DNA of 64,000 bases from an uncultured Eubacteriales bacterium (GTDB taxonomy: Bacteria > Bacillota > Clostridia > Oscillospirales > Acutalibacteraceae). Numbering within the stretch: the stretch's first letter is position 1; each line of letters opens with the position of its first letter. The notes beneath the pieces are model-generated. The model ran no database searches, was not told the origin of the DNA, and saw only the letters and a list, made by a program, of their open reading frames with translations. The stretch is taken from assembly GCA_934491515.1 (NCBI GenBank), contig CAKSTF010000004.1, positions 1 to 64,000 on the forward strand, in the 5' to 3' direction. Shown piece after piece: positions 14,364-22,464 of this stretch. The translations under genes were made by a program, and so were the position numbers.

Positions 14364-15272
14364 TTACATAATAGCGGCAAGGGTGAGCATTTCCTCCGCT
14401 TTTCTGTAAATATCCTCCGCAGTATTTTCGGGCAGCGGGTTTTTGCCCATTCCCATTTCAAGCGTAAACGCGGGGCGTGCAAATTCTTCGATAAAAAAGT
14501 CTTTAAAACCGCCGCCTGTGGCAAGGGCTACCGGTACATCTGGCGCGTACCCCGACACCGAAGCCATTATCTGCGCCATTTTAAACGCCTTTTCGGGCGT
14601 ACGGTCGCCGTAGTTCCAGTATATCACCTCGCCCTGGGTGTGCAGCGCCAGCGCGTGGCGAACGGGATTTTTTCGGCAAAATTCGCAAAGCGCCCTGGTT
14701 TCAGGCTCGCTTTCGGGAAATTTTCCGCCGTACCGCGTGGGGGACGGACCCAAAATACCGTTCATTCGTTCAAGGCGGTGCAGTTCATCCCAGCCTGCCG
14801 GAAAATTATGGTTTATATCAACCCCGTGCGCGTTTGCGTTATAGTGCAGGGTGTCCCCTTCGCTTATGCGGCGTATAAACGCGTAATTTTTTGCCGCCGC
14901 AGCGCCCCGAACCGAAATATCGCAGCCGTCGGGGTTTACTCTCGGTATCACCGTTATGCTGCGCCCTCTTATAGCCTTCTTCAAATTTATTCCGGCAAGC
15001 GGCGAATCGGTAAGCAGGCAAAGGCAGAGCATTTCCGTAAACATAAGCGATATTTCGGTGGTTATATGCTCGCTGCCGTGGAATGCCGCTGCAAAAAGCA
15101 CCGTTTCCGCCGCGTCGCCTACGGTAAGAGAAAATATTTCCCTGCCCTCAACGCTTTTTCCTATGCTTGCAAGTTTCAAAAAGGCGTACTCATCGCACAA
15201 GGCGTGTAGCGCGCCGCAATATTTCACGTAGTCAAGACTTCCGTTTTTTATAATTTTGCCCATTATAATCAC
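14364..15272 (-). CDS. M14 family zinc carboxypeptidase
   Basis: A 302-residue cytoplasmic-looking peptidase (no signal peptide). Zinc ligands are seen in AAFHGSEH (HxxE), and a third His in LALHTQGE. The catalytic Glu is in FTLEMGMGKNPL. NPDGCDI and VDINHNFPAGWDE are family motifs. It resembles gamma-D-glutamyl-diamino acid peptidase I-type enzymes that trim murein peptides, which is plausible in a spore former. The start may be either the first ATG or the one three codons later (MGKIIKNG). Confidence 0.87.
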   Translation of the reverse strand: MIIMGKIIKNGSLDYVKYCGALHALCDEYAFLKLASIGKSVEGREIFSLTVGDAAETVLFAAAFHGSEHITTEISLMFTEMLCLCLLTDSPLAGINLKKAIRGRSITVIPRVNPDGCDISVRGAAAAKNYAFIRRISEGDTLHYNANAHGVDINHNFPAGWDELHRLERMNGILGPSPTRYGGKFPESEPETRALCEFCRKNPVRHALALHTQGEVIYWNYGDRTPEKAFKMAQIMASVSGYAPDVPVALATGGGFKDFFIEEFARPAFTLEMGMGKNPLPENTAEDIYRKAEEMLTLAAIM

Positions 15273-15317
15273 CGCTATTATGTATATTTTAAACGCCGAT
15301 TTTTTATGCCGTACCCC

Positions 15318-15346
15318 TTGACAAAAACGGCAAATGCGTATATCAT
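15318..15346 (+). promoter_or_regulatory. Promoter of the folT transcript
   Basis: TTGACA (15318-15323) and TATCAT (15341-15346), 17 bases apart, about 37 bases before the riboswitch. Confidence 0.75.
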
Positions 15347-15382
15347 TGCCTAAGGCGCACGTTGCGCCGAAAATTTAGAAAT

Positions 15383-15479
15383 CAGAGTAGACGGTACCGC
15401 GTGAAGTGCCGTGCGGACGGGGAGTTGCCGCGCGGACGAAAAGTTTTTTAACTTGCGGTGGTACGGTCGCATCCCGCTG
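15383..15479 (+). ncRNA. Tetrahydrofolate (THF) riboswitch
   Basis: The leader shows the THF riboswitch pattern: a 5' GAGTAGA, CGCGTGAAGTG, GACGGGGAGTTG, CGGACGAAAAG, GCGGTGG and a closing GCATCCCGCTG. It sits before an ECF S-component of the folate group, the usual position of this class in Firmicutes. It should fold with folates to repress the transporter. Confidence 0.88.
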
Positions 15480-15520
15480 ACAAATAATATCTGCGTAATC
15501 CGCCGGGACTGTACGGAAAT

Positions 15521-15560
15521 TACCTCCTATTATCTGTTTAAAACGGGAATAGGAGGTTTA
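15521..15560 (+). promoter_or_regulatory. Hairpin sequestering the folT ribosome binding site
   Basis: TACCTCCTATT (15521-15531) can pair with AATAGGAGG (15548-15556), hiding the AGGAGG of folT. There is no U-tract terminator, so THF control is probably at translation initiation (inference). Confidence 0.8.
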
Positions 15561-15564
15561 TTTT

Positions 15565-16104
15565 ATGAAAAAAACACAAACGGCAAAACTTTGCGTTTCC
15601 GCAATAATGGCGGCGCTTTATGTAGGGCTTGATTATCTTGCCGTAACATTAAGCGCGCCTTTGGGCGGAACTATGAAACTTTCATTAAGCGGTCTTACGG
15701 TAATGGCCGTGGCCTGCGCATTCGGTCCTTTATGGGCGGCGGCTACCGGTTTTGTGGGCGCATTTTTGGGGCAGATGATAACCTACGGTATTACCGCCAC
15801 CACCCTTCTTTGGGTGCTGCCCGCGGTAGTGCGCGGAATATCCTTTGCGCTTTTGTTTAAAGCCTTCGGCCGCAGCACAAAGCCTTACATACTTATAATT
15901 TCCACCGTTTTAAGCGGACTGCTTGTAACGGCGGCAAACACGCTTGCTATGTATGTTGACAGCAGAATCTACCATTATCCGGCGGTGCTTTTCGGTGCGG
16001 CGCTTTTAAACCGCGTTATTGCATCCGTTATAACGGCGGTTGTTTTTGCGATACTGCTGCCCGTTGTTGTAAAACTTATAAACAAAGCAATTAAAGTGCA
16101 CTGA
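15565..16104 (+). CDS. folT: ECF transporter S component, probably folate (FolT)
   Basis: A 179-residue integral membrane protein with about six helices. The start (LCVSAIMAALYVGLDYLAV) matches the ECF S-component N-terminus that docks on the transmembrane T subunit. The THF riboswitch upstream identifies folate as the substrate more firmly than the protein alone could. The shared EcfA/EcfT energising module is not in the window, as usual for group II ECF systems. Confidence 0.85.
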   Translation: MKKTQTAKLCVSAIMAALYVGLDYLAVTLSAPLGGTMKLSLSGLTVMAVACAFGPLWAAATGFVGAFLGQMITYGITATTLLWVLPAVVRGISFALLFKAFGRSTKPYILIISTVLSGLLVTAANTLAMYVDSRIYHYPAVLFGAALLNRVIASVITAVVFAILLPVVVKLINKAIKVH

Positions 16105-16192
16105 CCGCTTTATTTGCCCCGAAAAACGTCTGTTTCAAGCCTTTTGCCACATTTAAGAAACAAACGGTTGCGGCGCTGCAACCGCCCGTTTC

Positions 16193-16221
16193 TTGCATGC
16201 AACCGCATTTTGCTGTATAAT
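16193..16221 (+). promoter_or_regulatory. Sigma-A promoter
   Basis: TTGCAT (16193-16198) and TATAAT (16216-16221), 17 bases apart, precede the XRE-membrane protein gene. A GC-rich hairpin (about 16155-16193) lies immediately upstream. Confidence 0.75.
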
Positions 16222-16268
16222 GCTTTCAAAGAATTAAGCTCCCCTTTCAGGGCCAGGAGGAAAGTTTT

Positions 16269-16955
16269 ATGACATTACAGTTTGCGGAACGTCTTAAAAA
16301 CGCCAGAACAGCGGCAGGGCTTTCACAGGAAGAACTTGCCAACAAAATAGGTGTATCACGCCAGGCAATATCCCGCTGGGAGAGGAGCGAGGCTTCGCCC
16401 GATACCGATAATCTTATAGAACTCTCCCGTGTGCTTCATGTATCGATAGATTCCCTTGTGGGAGATACCCCCACAAAAACGCACAGCAAGGATTCCGTTC
16501 ATATCGGTTTTGACGGCATACACGTTGAAAACGAACGCGAATCGGTACATATAAGCCGCGACGGCATACACGTTGAGGACGGAAACGGGTCGGTACACCT
16601 ATCTCCCGAAGAGTTAAAGCACAAAATTCATTCGGGCAGAAAAAGCCGCACGCTTCGGTACATACAGTCACTTACCTTTCTTGCGGCGGTTATTGCTTTT
16701 CTGGTTTTCGGATTTATGGGCTTTTGGCATCCCGCATGGCTTATCTTTTTGGCAGTGCCCGTAATAACCTCGCTTGCCGAGGCAATCGAAAAAAGAAACG
16801 CTTCCGAATTTGCGTACCCGATACTTGTGGTGCTTTCCTATCTTGTAAGCGGACTTATCTACGGCAGGTGGCACCCCGAATGGATAATGTTTATCACCAT
16901 ACCGGTTTACTACATAATAGTTGATATGTTCAAAAAAGCCGGCAGGGCGGACTGA
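16269..16955 (+). CDS. XRE regulator with tandem DGIHVE repeats and membrane domain
   Basis: A 228-residue protein. Residues 5-65 form a standard HTH (AGLSQEELANKIGVSRQAIS, RWERSEASPD). Residues about 76-115 carry a ~17-residue repeat: SVHIGFDGIHVE, SVHISRDGIHVE and SVHLSPEELKH. Two to four hydrophobic helices follow (about 135-222). Soluble-HTH plus membrane layout suggests a regulator that senses an envelope or membrane signal. GGAGG precedes the start. No linked target gene is evident; the next gene is convergent. Confidence 0.8.
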   Translation: MTLQFAERLKNARTAAGLSQEELANKIGVSRQAISRWERSEASPDTDNLIELSRVLHVSIDSLVGDTPTKTHSKDSVHIGFDGIHVENERESVHISRDGIHVEDGNGSVHLSPEELKHKIHSGRKSRTLRYIQSLTFLAAVIAFLVFGFMGFWHPAWLIFLAVPVITSLAEAIEKRNASEFAYPILVVLSYLVSGLIYGRWHPEWIMFITIPVYYIIVDMFKKAGRAD

Positions 16956-16991
16956 CCGCAGCGCGCACGCCACAAAAAATTAAGGCATACA

Positions 16992-17021
16992 AAAACCGCA
17001 CCCCGTTTCGGGTGCGGTTTT
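16992..17021. terminator. Bidirectional terminator
   Basis: A perfect 12 bp stem (16992-17003 with 17010-17021) between convergent genes. Confidence 0.92.
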
Positions 17022-17031
17022 ATGCTGCTTT

Positions 17032-17781
17032 TTACTTTTCCTGCTTTGCGCGTTTTTCTTTTTCCGCCTCTATTGCGGAGAGTATGTTTTTCATATGCTC
17101 CGAAAACTTTGCGGCCGGACCGAAAGGCTTGAAGAAATGGTATTTTTCCTTTGCCTGTTCGCTGGCTTTGCGGATACGCTCCTTAACCCGTTCGTACCTG
17201 AGTTCAACATCGTTTTCCTTGGCAAACTGCTTAAGTTTTGCAACAAGCTGCAGCGAATGTACCACATCGACCGCAAAAACGCCAAAAAACACGCCGATAA
17301 AAAACGAGAAGGCAAGATTATTTCCGAGCCACCTTACGGCGTCCTTAACATGCGGGTGCACAAGGAAATAATAAACTGCGCCCAGCGCGCCCCACGCAAG
17401 AGAGAATTTCGGGCATATAATTCCCTGTATGTTTCCCCACTCGTCCGAATAGTCCCAAAGCCTTATATGATACATTTTAAGCGAAAGTATGCCGGCGATA
17501 TACTCAATAAGCGTCATAAGCAGGGTCATTATGATAAAAACGGTAATCTTGCCGAGCACGGGGTTTGAAAAGCCGAGATGTTCCTCAAGATCAGCCACAA
17601 GATAAAGTATGCAAAGACCGTTGCCGTAAAGCGGCAGATAGGGTCCCGTGCAAAAGCCCGGATTTATCCATTTTCTTTCGGGATTGGCAGAGGATATGAA
17701 CCTTCTGAAAAAAAGTTCCAGCACCCACCCGAAAAAAGAACCTACGCAAAAAAGGAAGGCAAGAGACAAAAATATATTCAC
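17032..17781 (-). CDS. CmpB/DUF1113-like putative membrane permease
   Basis: A 249-residue membrane protein of the PF06541 family (annotated as putative ABC transporter permease CmpB). Key segments are GSFFGWVLELFFRR, ERKWINPGFCTGPYLPLYG and GIICPKFSLAWGALG. Five to six helices are followed by a charged helical C-terminal tail (about 195-249, rich in KE) that could form a coiled coil. No ATPase partner is adjacent and the function is unknown. Confidence 0.82.
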   Translation of the reverse strand: MNIFLSLAFLFCVGSFFGWVLELFFRRFISSANPERKWINPGFCTGPYLPLYGNGLCILYLVADLEEHLGFSNPVLGKITVFIIMTLLMTLIEYIAGILSLKMYHIRLWDYSDEWGNIQGIICPKFSLAWGALGAVYYFLVHPHVKDAVRWLGNNLAFSFFIGVFFGVFAVDVVHSLQLVAKLKQFAKENDVELRYERVKERIRKASEQAKEKYHFFKPFGPAAKFSEHMKNILSAIEAEKEKRAKQEK

Positions 17782-17875
17782 CCGTATTTCCCCCGTTTCG
17801 GTTTAGAAGAATCAATTAAGCCGGCAGGACCAAATTTCCCGCCTGCATTTATTTTACATACAAGGCAATTTATTG

Positions 17876-19078
17876 TCAATGTTTTCTGCCGTCGGGATTT
17901 TCTATTATGCGGCCGCGTTTCACGCTGTCGCGCCCGAAACGGTCGCGCACAAGATTTACCGAGTTTTCTATTTTCTCTTCCCGTGCGTCAAATTCGGCGG
18001 TGCCGAACATATCCTGCTGAAAAGCGACGTTTTCGGTTTTAAATCCGCCTGTTCGCAGTCCCACGGACCTGAGTGGCAGGTGAAAACGGTAGGTTTCGTC
18101 AAATATTTTCATACCTTCTTTTGCAATGCCCATAGCGGTGCAGACGGGTAACGCGAGGGTGCGCGAAGTTTCTTTTACCTTAAGCGCGGTATCGCGCGTG
18201 TGTACAGTTATTACCGAAGCGTAAACGCCCTTGCGGCGCATACTGTCCGCTATCTGTTCGGAAAGCGATAAAAAGGTTTCCCAGACCTCCTCGCGGGTGG
18301 TTATATCGTGCGGCAGCGTAGTGCTTTTTCCGATGCTTTTGGGTATTTCGTCCTCCCTTGGGGGAGTTACCGGCGAATCGTCAAGCCCCAAAGCGTATTT
18401 TTTAAGCTGCGCGCCGTTTTTGCCGAGCATCCGCAAAAGAGTTTTATCATCGCATTCGGTTATATCGCCAACGGTTATTATGCCGCACCGCCGCAGGCGT
18501 TCTGCCGTGCTTTTTCCCACGAAAAGCAGTTCGGAAGCCGCAAGCGGCCAAACCTTTTCTTTAAAATTTTCTTTTGATATAACGGTTGTCGCGTCCGGCT
18601 TTTTCATATCGGAGCCGAGTTTTGCAAACACCTTGTTGAAACTTACTCCTACAGACGCCGTTATCCCGAGTTCGGTTCTGATATCGCGGCGTATGCGGTC
18701 GGCAATCTGCTCCCCCGTTCCGAAAAGCAGCGTGCTTCCCGTAACGTCAAGCCAACATTCGTCTATGCCGAAAGGCTCTATAAGGTCGGTATAGCGTTCG
18801 TATATCGCGTGGGCTTTTTTTGAATATTCGGAATACTTTTTATAATCGGGTGCAAGGGTTACAAGGTCGGGGCATTTAAGCCGCGCTTCCCAAAGCGCCT
18901 CCGCCGTTTTAACGCCTGCCGCCTTTGCAATTTCGTTTTTTGCAAGAATTATGCCGTGGCGTGCCTCCACACTGCCGCACACCGCTACCGGCATATCGTA
19001 AAGGGTGCGGTTTGAAAGCAGTGACACGGAGGCAAAAAAATTGTTAAGGTCACAATGAAGAATTATCCGTTCCGCCAC
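17876..19078 (-). CDS. dinB: DNA polymerase IV (Y family)
   Basis: A 400-residue translesion polymerase. The palm metal sites are visible in LHCDLNNFFASV and FGIDECWLDVTG, the latter being the family SIDE motif as GIDE. Thumb HhH segments (KSTAERLRRCGIITVGDI, LLRMLGKNGAQL) and a C-terminal little-finger domain follow. No clear LexA box was seen in the 214 bases upstream. It stands alone, divergent from aspA. Confidence 0.93.
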   Translation of the reverse strand: MAERIILHCDLNNFFASVSLLSNRTLYDMPVAVCGSVEARHGIILAKNEIAKAAGVKTAEALWEARLKCPDLVTLAPDYKKYSEYSKKAHAIYERYTDLIEPFGIDECWLDVTGSTLLFGTGEQIADRIRRDIRTELGITASVGVSFNKVFAKLGSDMKKPDATTVISKENFKEKVWPLAASELLFVGKSTAERLRRCGIITVGDITECDDKTLLRMLGKNGAQLKKYALGLDDSPVTPPREDEIPKSIGKSTTLPHDITTREEVWETFLSLSEQIADSMRRKGVYASVITVHTRDTALKVKETSRTLALPVCTAMGIAKEGMKIFDETYRFHLPLRSVGLRTGGFKTENVAFQQDMFGTAEFDAREEKIENSVNLVRDRFGRDSVKRGRIIENPDGRKH

Positions 19079-19292
19079 AAGACCGCCCTCCCGAAAAACA
19101 AATGTTCTCTGATATTTATTATAAGTTATATCGTCTATTTTGTAAAGTATATTTCACTATAATACGTCTTTTATAATCGGTATACGGAATACGGTATTTG
19201 TAGTTTTTACGGCGCGATGTTATACTCGAAAAAGCAAGAAAAAGCGTTAGAAATTCAGTTATTGCTTTGTCTTTAAAAAGGGGAATTATTTT

Positions 19293-20720
19293 ATGACAAC
19301 CGTTTGTGAAAACAACATTAAAACACGCCTTGAAAGCGACTCCATAGGAACAAAATCCGTACCTGCGGACGCTTATTACGGCGTCCAGGCGCTGCGCGCC
19401 GCGGAAAACTTTAATATGACGGGCCGCAGAATGCGTCCCGAAATGATAAACGCACTGGCGGTTATAAAAAAAGCCTGTGCCGCCGCAAACAGGCAGGCGG
19501 GAACGCTTGATGATAAAAAGGCGGACGCGATAATCTTTGCCTGCGACGAAATACTTTCGGGCAAATACCACGACCAGTTTATAGTAGACCCGATACAGGG
19601 CGGCGCCGGAACCTCGATGAATATGAACGCTAATGAGGTTATTGCCAACATAGCAATAACAAAACTCGGCGGCAGGCAGGGCGATTATTCAATAGTTCAC
19701 CCCAACGACGACGTAAACTGCGGACAGTCCACAAACGATATTATACCCTCTGCCGGCAAACTTACGGTTCTTACCTTACTTAAAACTTTAAACGAAAGCC
19801 TTGAAAATCTTTATACCGCTTTTTGTGAAAAAGCGAAGGAATTTGACGGCATAATCAAAATGGGTAGAACGCAGCTTCAGGACGCCGTGCCCGTAAGGCT
19901 CGGTCAGGAGTTCGGCGCGTACGCCACGGCGGTGCAGCGCGGTCTTCGCCGTATATGCAAAATTGATAAGGAAATGCTTTCCTTAAACCTTGGCGGAACG
20001 GCAATAGGCACGGGAATAAACGCCGACCTTACATACTACGAAAACGCGGTAACGGAACTTGCCGCGCTTACCGGATTTAAGTTTTACCGCGCTTCGGATA
20101 TGATAGACGGAACGCAGAATATAGACGGCTTTTCGGCAGTTTCGGGCGCTGTTAAGGATTGCGCGCTTGCCCTTTCAAAGATTGCCAACGACTTAAGGCT
20201 TATGTCCTCGGGCCCGAGAACGGGATTCGGTGAAATAAATCTGCCGGCAAAACAGAACGGTTCTTCCATAATGCCCGGAAAGGTAAACCCCGTTATACCC
20301 GAAGTTGTAAACCAGGCGGCATTCAGAATTGCCGGAAACGACCTTACGATATCCATGGCGGTGGAAGCAGGACAGTTTGAACTTAACGCGTTTGAGCCTG
20401 TCACCTTTGATGCGCTGTTTGAATCGGTATCACTGCTTTCCCACGCTGCCGACACCTTTACCGAAAACTGCATTAAAGGCATTACGGCAAACAAAGAACG
20501 CTGCAGGGAACTGCTTGAAGAAAGCGTGGGAACAGTAACCGCGCTTTGCCCCTACATAGGTTACCAAAAAGCGGCTTCCCTTGCCAAAGAAGCGCTTAAA
20601 AGCGGCACGCCGATAAGAAAACTTCTGCTTGAACGCAAAGTAATAGACAATACGGAGGCCGAAAAAATTCTTGATACATACAGCATGACTTCTCCGGGGA
20701 TACCCGGCAAGAACGATTGA
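19293..20720 (+). CDS. aspA: Aspartate ammonia-lyase
   Basis: A 475-residue fumarase/aspartase superfamily protein. The signature GSSIMPGKVNP is the mobile catalytic loop; GQSTND and GRTQLQDAVPVRLGQEF are conserved active-site regions. PIQGGAGTSMNMNANEV favours aspartase over fumarase, although class II fumarase shares most of these motifs. It deaminates aspartate to fumarate. An AGGGG site precedes the ATG. The 214-base upstream region contains a partial copy (ATTGCTTTGTCT, 19261-19272) of the dispersed repeat family. Confidence 0.9.
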   Translation: MTTVCENNIKTRLESDSIGTKSVPADAYYGVQALRAAENFNMTGRRMRPEMINALAVIKKACAAANRQAGTLDDKKADAIIFACDEILSGKYHDQFIVDPIQGGAGTSMNMNANEVIANIAITKLGGRQGDYSIVHPNDDVNCGQSTNDIIPSAGKLTVLTLLKTLNESLENLYTAFCEKAKEFDGIIKMGRTQLQDAVPVRLGQEFGAYATAVQRGLRRICKIDKEMLSLNLGGTAIGTGINADLTYYENAVTELAALTGFKFYRASDMIDGTQNIDGFSAVSGAVKDCALALSKIANDLRLMSSGPRTGFGEINLPAKQNGSSIMPGKVNPVIPEVVNQAAFRIAGNDLTISMAVEAGQFELNAFEPVTFDALFESVSLLSHAADTFTENCIKGITANKERCRELLEESVGTVTALCPYIGYQKAASLAKEALKSGTPIRKLLLERKVIDNTEAEKILDTYSMTSPGIPGKND

Positions 20721-20802
20721 TAAATAAGATATCCAGATGCCCTCTTACAGTGTGCCGACGCGGCACAAAAAACAGCACCCCTCCAGGGTGCTGTTTTTTA
20801 CT

Positions 20803-22464
20803 TTAAATGTTTAGCCTTTCGGCGGCGTTTAGCGGTTTTATCTCCACGCTTCTGCCGCCCGAATTTTCGTAAAGACGGTGAGATATGGAAATTACGGTGC
20901 GCCCCTTTGAAGCACGGCGCAAAGCGTTTAGTACGCGCGCCTCGGTCTCGGCGTCAAGATTGGCGGTGATTTCATCAAGCAGCAGCACCGCAGGGTTTCC
21001 GGCGGCGGCACGCGCAATGGACAATAACTGCCACTCGCCCTGCGAAAACATTCCGTCCGTGCACAGTGTATCATAACCGTCCGGCAGCAGGCGGATACTT
21101 TCGTCTATTCCGGCAAGTTCCGCTGCTTTCTCCGCCGCCTGCCTTGTAATATCGGGGTCGCCTAAAGTTATCTGGTCAAGCACCGTCCCGGGCACCCGGG
21201 AAAAGTGCTGTTCCACGCAGCCTACGACCGATCTGCGTTCGCCGTCGAAAATGTCTGCCACATTAACGTTTCCTACGGTAATTGTTCCGAAATCCGGTTT
21301 GTAAAGCCCCAAAAGCAGCCTGAACACGGTGCTTTTTCCGGCGCCTGTTCTGCCCACAAGCGTTACCTGTTCTCCTTGTTTTACCGTCATCGAAAAATCG
21401 CGCAGCACCGGTTTGTCTCCGTAACCGAAAGTTACGTGTGAAAACACAATATCGCCGCACGGCGCGTTTTCCGACCTTTGCGGAATATCTCTCTCCGCTT
21501 GCGAAAGAAACGCGTCAATCCGTCTTACGCCGGCCATTGCCGACTGAATGGTCTGTATTTCCATACCAAGACTTTCGATAGGCGTAAAAATACGGGATAT
21601 ATAGTTTATCACGGCAACCGATGTGCCCACGGACATACCGAACAGACTTAATATCTCCTGCCTGCCGGAAGCGGAAAGCAGCATTACGATACCTACTACC
21701 GCAGCGTTGAGCAGCAGCACAACTGGCGAATATACAGCGTCGTAAAAGTTTGTTTTTTCCACGGCGGCGTAACTTTCCACGATACGGCGGTCATAACGGC
21801 GTTCCATATAATCTTCAAGCCCGAGTAAACGCACGGTGCGTATGTTATGCAGCGTTTCGGGCACAAGCCCCGATACCGCCGCCACGGCGCGGCGGTTTTC
21901 AAGCTGCGCCGAAAGCACTTTCTTTTGTACACGGCGGGTTAAAAGCGTGAAAAACGGCAAAATAACCAGCAAAACCAATGCAAGACCCGTATTTTTAACG
22001 GCGATGACCGCCAAAATGGATATGATACGGCAGGCGTCCGCCGCCATACTGATAATACCCGATGTAAAAAGCGCCTCCACGGTATCCACATCACCCGAAA
22101 ACCGTGCGGCAACCTCGCCCGGCTTTTGGGAAACAAGGATGCCTGCCGGAAGACGGGTAAGTTTTTCCGACATTTCGGAGCGCAGCGCGTGGGTCATCTT
22201 TTGCCCGAAAATTACAAGCAGCGTTTCCTGCGCCGAGGAAAAAATTCCTTCAAGCGCAAGACTGCCGAAATAAAGTAATACGGCGGTAAATGCCGGTGAA
22301 ATGCCGGCTGTAAGGGAGTCTATAACACGCGCCAGCAGCAGCGGAGGAATAAGGGACGCCGCCACAGAGCCTGCCACGCAAAGAATAGTTCCCAAGGTAA
22401 GAAAGCGGTGGGTAACCGCCGCCGTGCGCACTGCGGCAAACACGCCGTTTTTATTTTTCTTCAT
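20803..22464 (-). CDS. ABC transporter ATP-binding/permease half-transporter
   Basis: A 553-residue half-transporter with six N-terminal helices and a C-terminal ATPase: Walker A GRTGAGKST, a signature degenerated to FSQGEWQLLSIARA, Walker B VLLLDEITANLD. It overlaps the upstream half-transporter gene by 14 bases, suggesting a heterodimeric exporter. A canonical catalytic Glu is present (DEIT). I start at 22464 because GGGGGTGA lies just upstream; an in-frame GTG three codons earlier is possible. Confidence 0.88.
   Translation of the reverse strand: MKKNKNGVFAAVRTAAVTHRFLTLGTILCVAGSVAASLIPPLLLARVIDSLTAGISPAFTAVLLYFGSLALEGIFSSAQETLLVIFGQKMTHALRSEMSEKLTRLPAGILVSQKPGEVAARFSGDVDTVEALFTSGIISMAADACRIISILAVIAVKNTGLALVLLVILPFFTLLTRRVQKKVLSAQLENRRAVAAVSGLVPETLHNIRTVRLLGLEDYMERRYDRRIVESYAAVEKTNFYDAVYSPVVLLLNAAVVGIVMLLSASGRQEILSLFGMSVGTSVAVINYISRIFTPIESLGMEIQTIQSAMAGVRRIDAFLSQAERDIPQRSENAPCGDIVFSHVTFGYGDKPVLRDFSMTVKQGEQVTLVGRTGAGKSTVFRLLLGLYKPDFGTITVGNVNVADIFDGERRSVVGCVEQHFSRVPGTVLDQITLGDPDITRQAAEKAAELAGIDESIRLLPDGYDTLCTDGMFSQGEWQLLSIARAAAGNPAVLLLDEITANLDAETEARVLNALRRASKGRTVISISHRLYENSGGRSVEIKPLNAAERLNI

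Noticed and set aside
14337..15209. 290-codon open frame antisense to the M14 peptidase
   Set aside because: It is a shadow frame of a well-supported gene, with basic, aromatic-rich sequence, no start signal and no family features.
16155..16196. GC-rich hairpin after folT as terminator
   Set aside because: The stem is good but no U-run follows, and the next promoter -35 starts in its 3' flank; terminator function is not supported.
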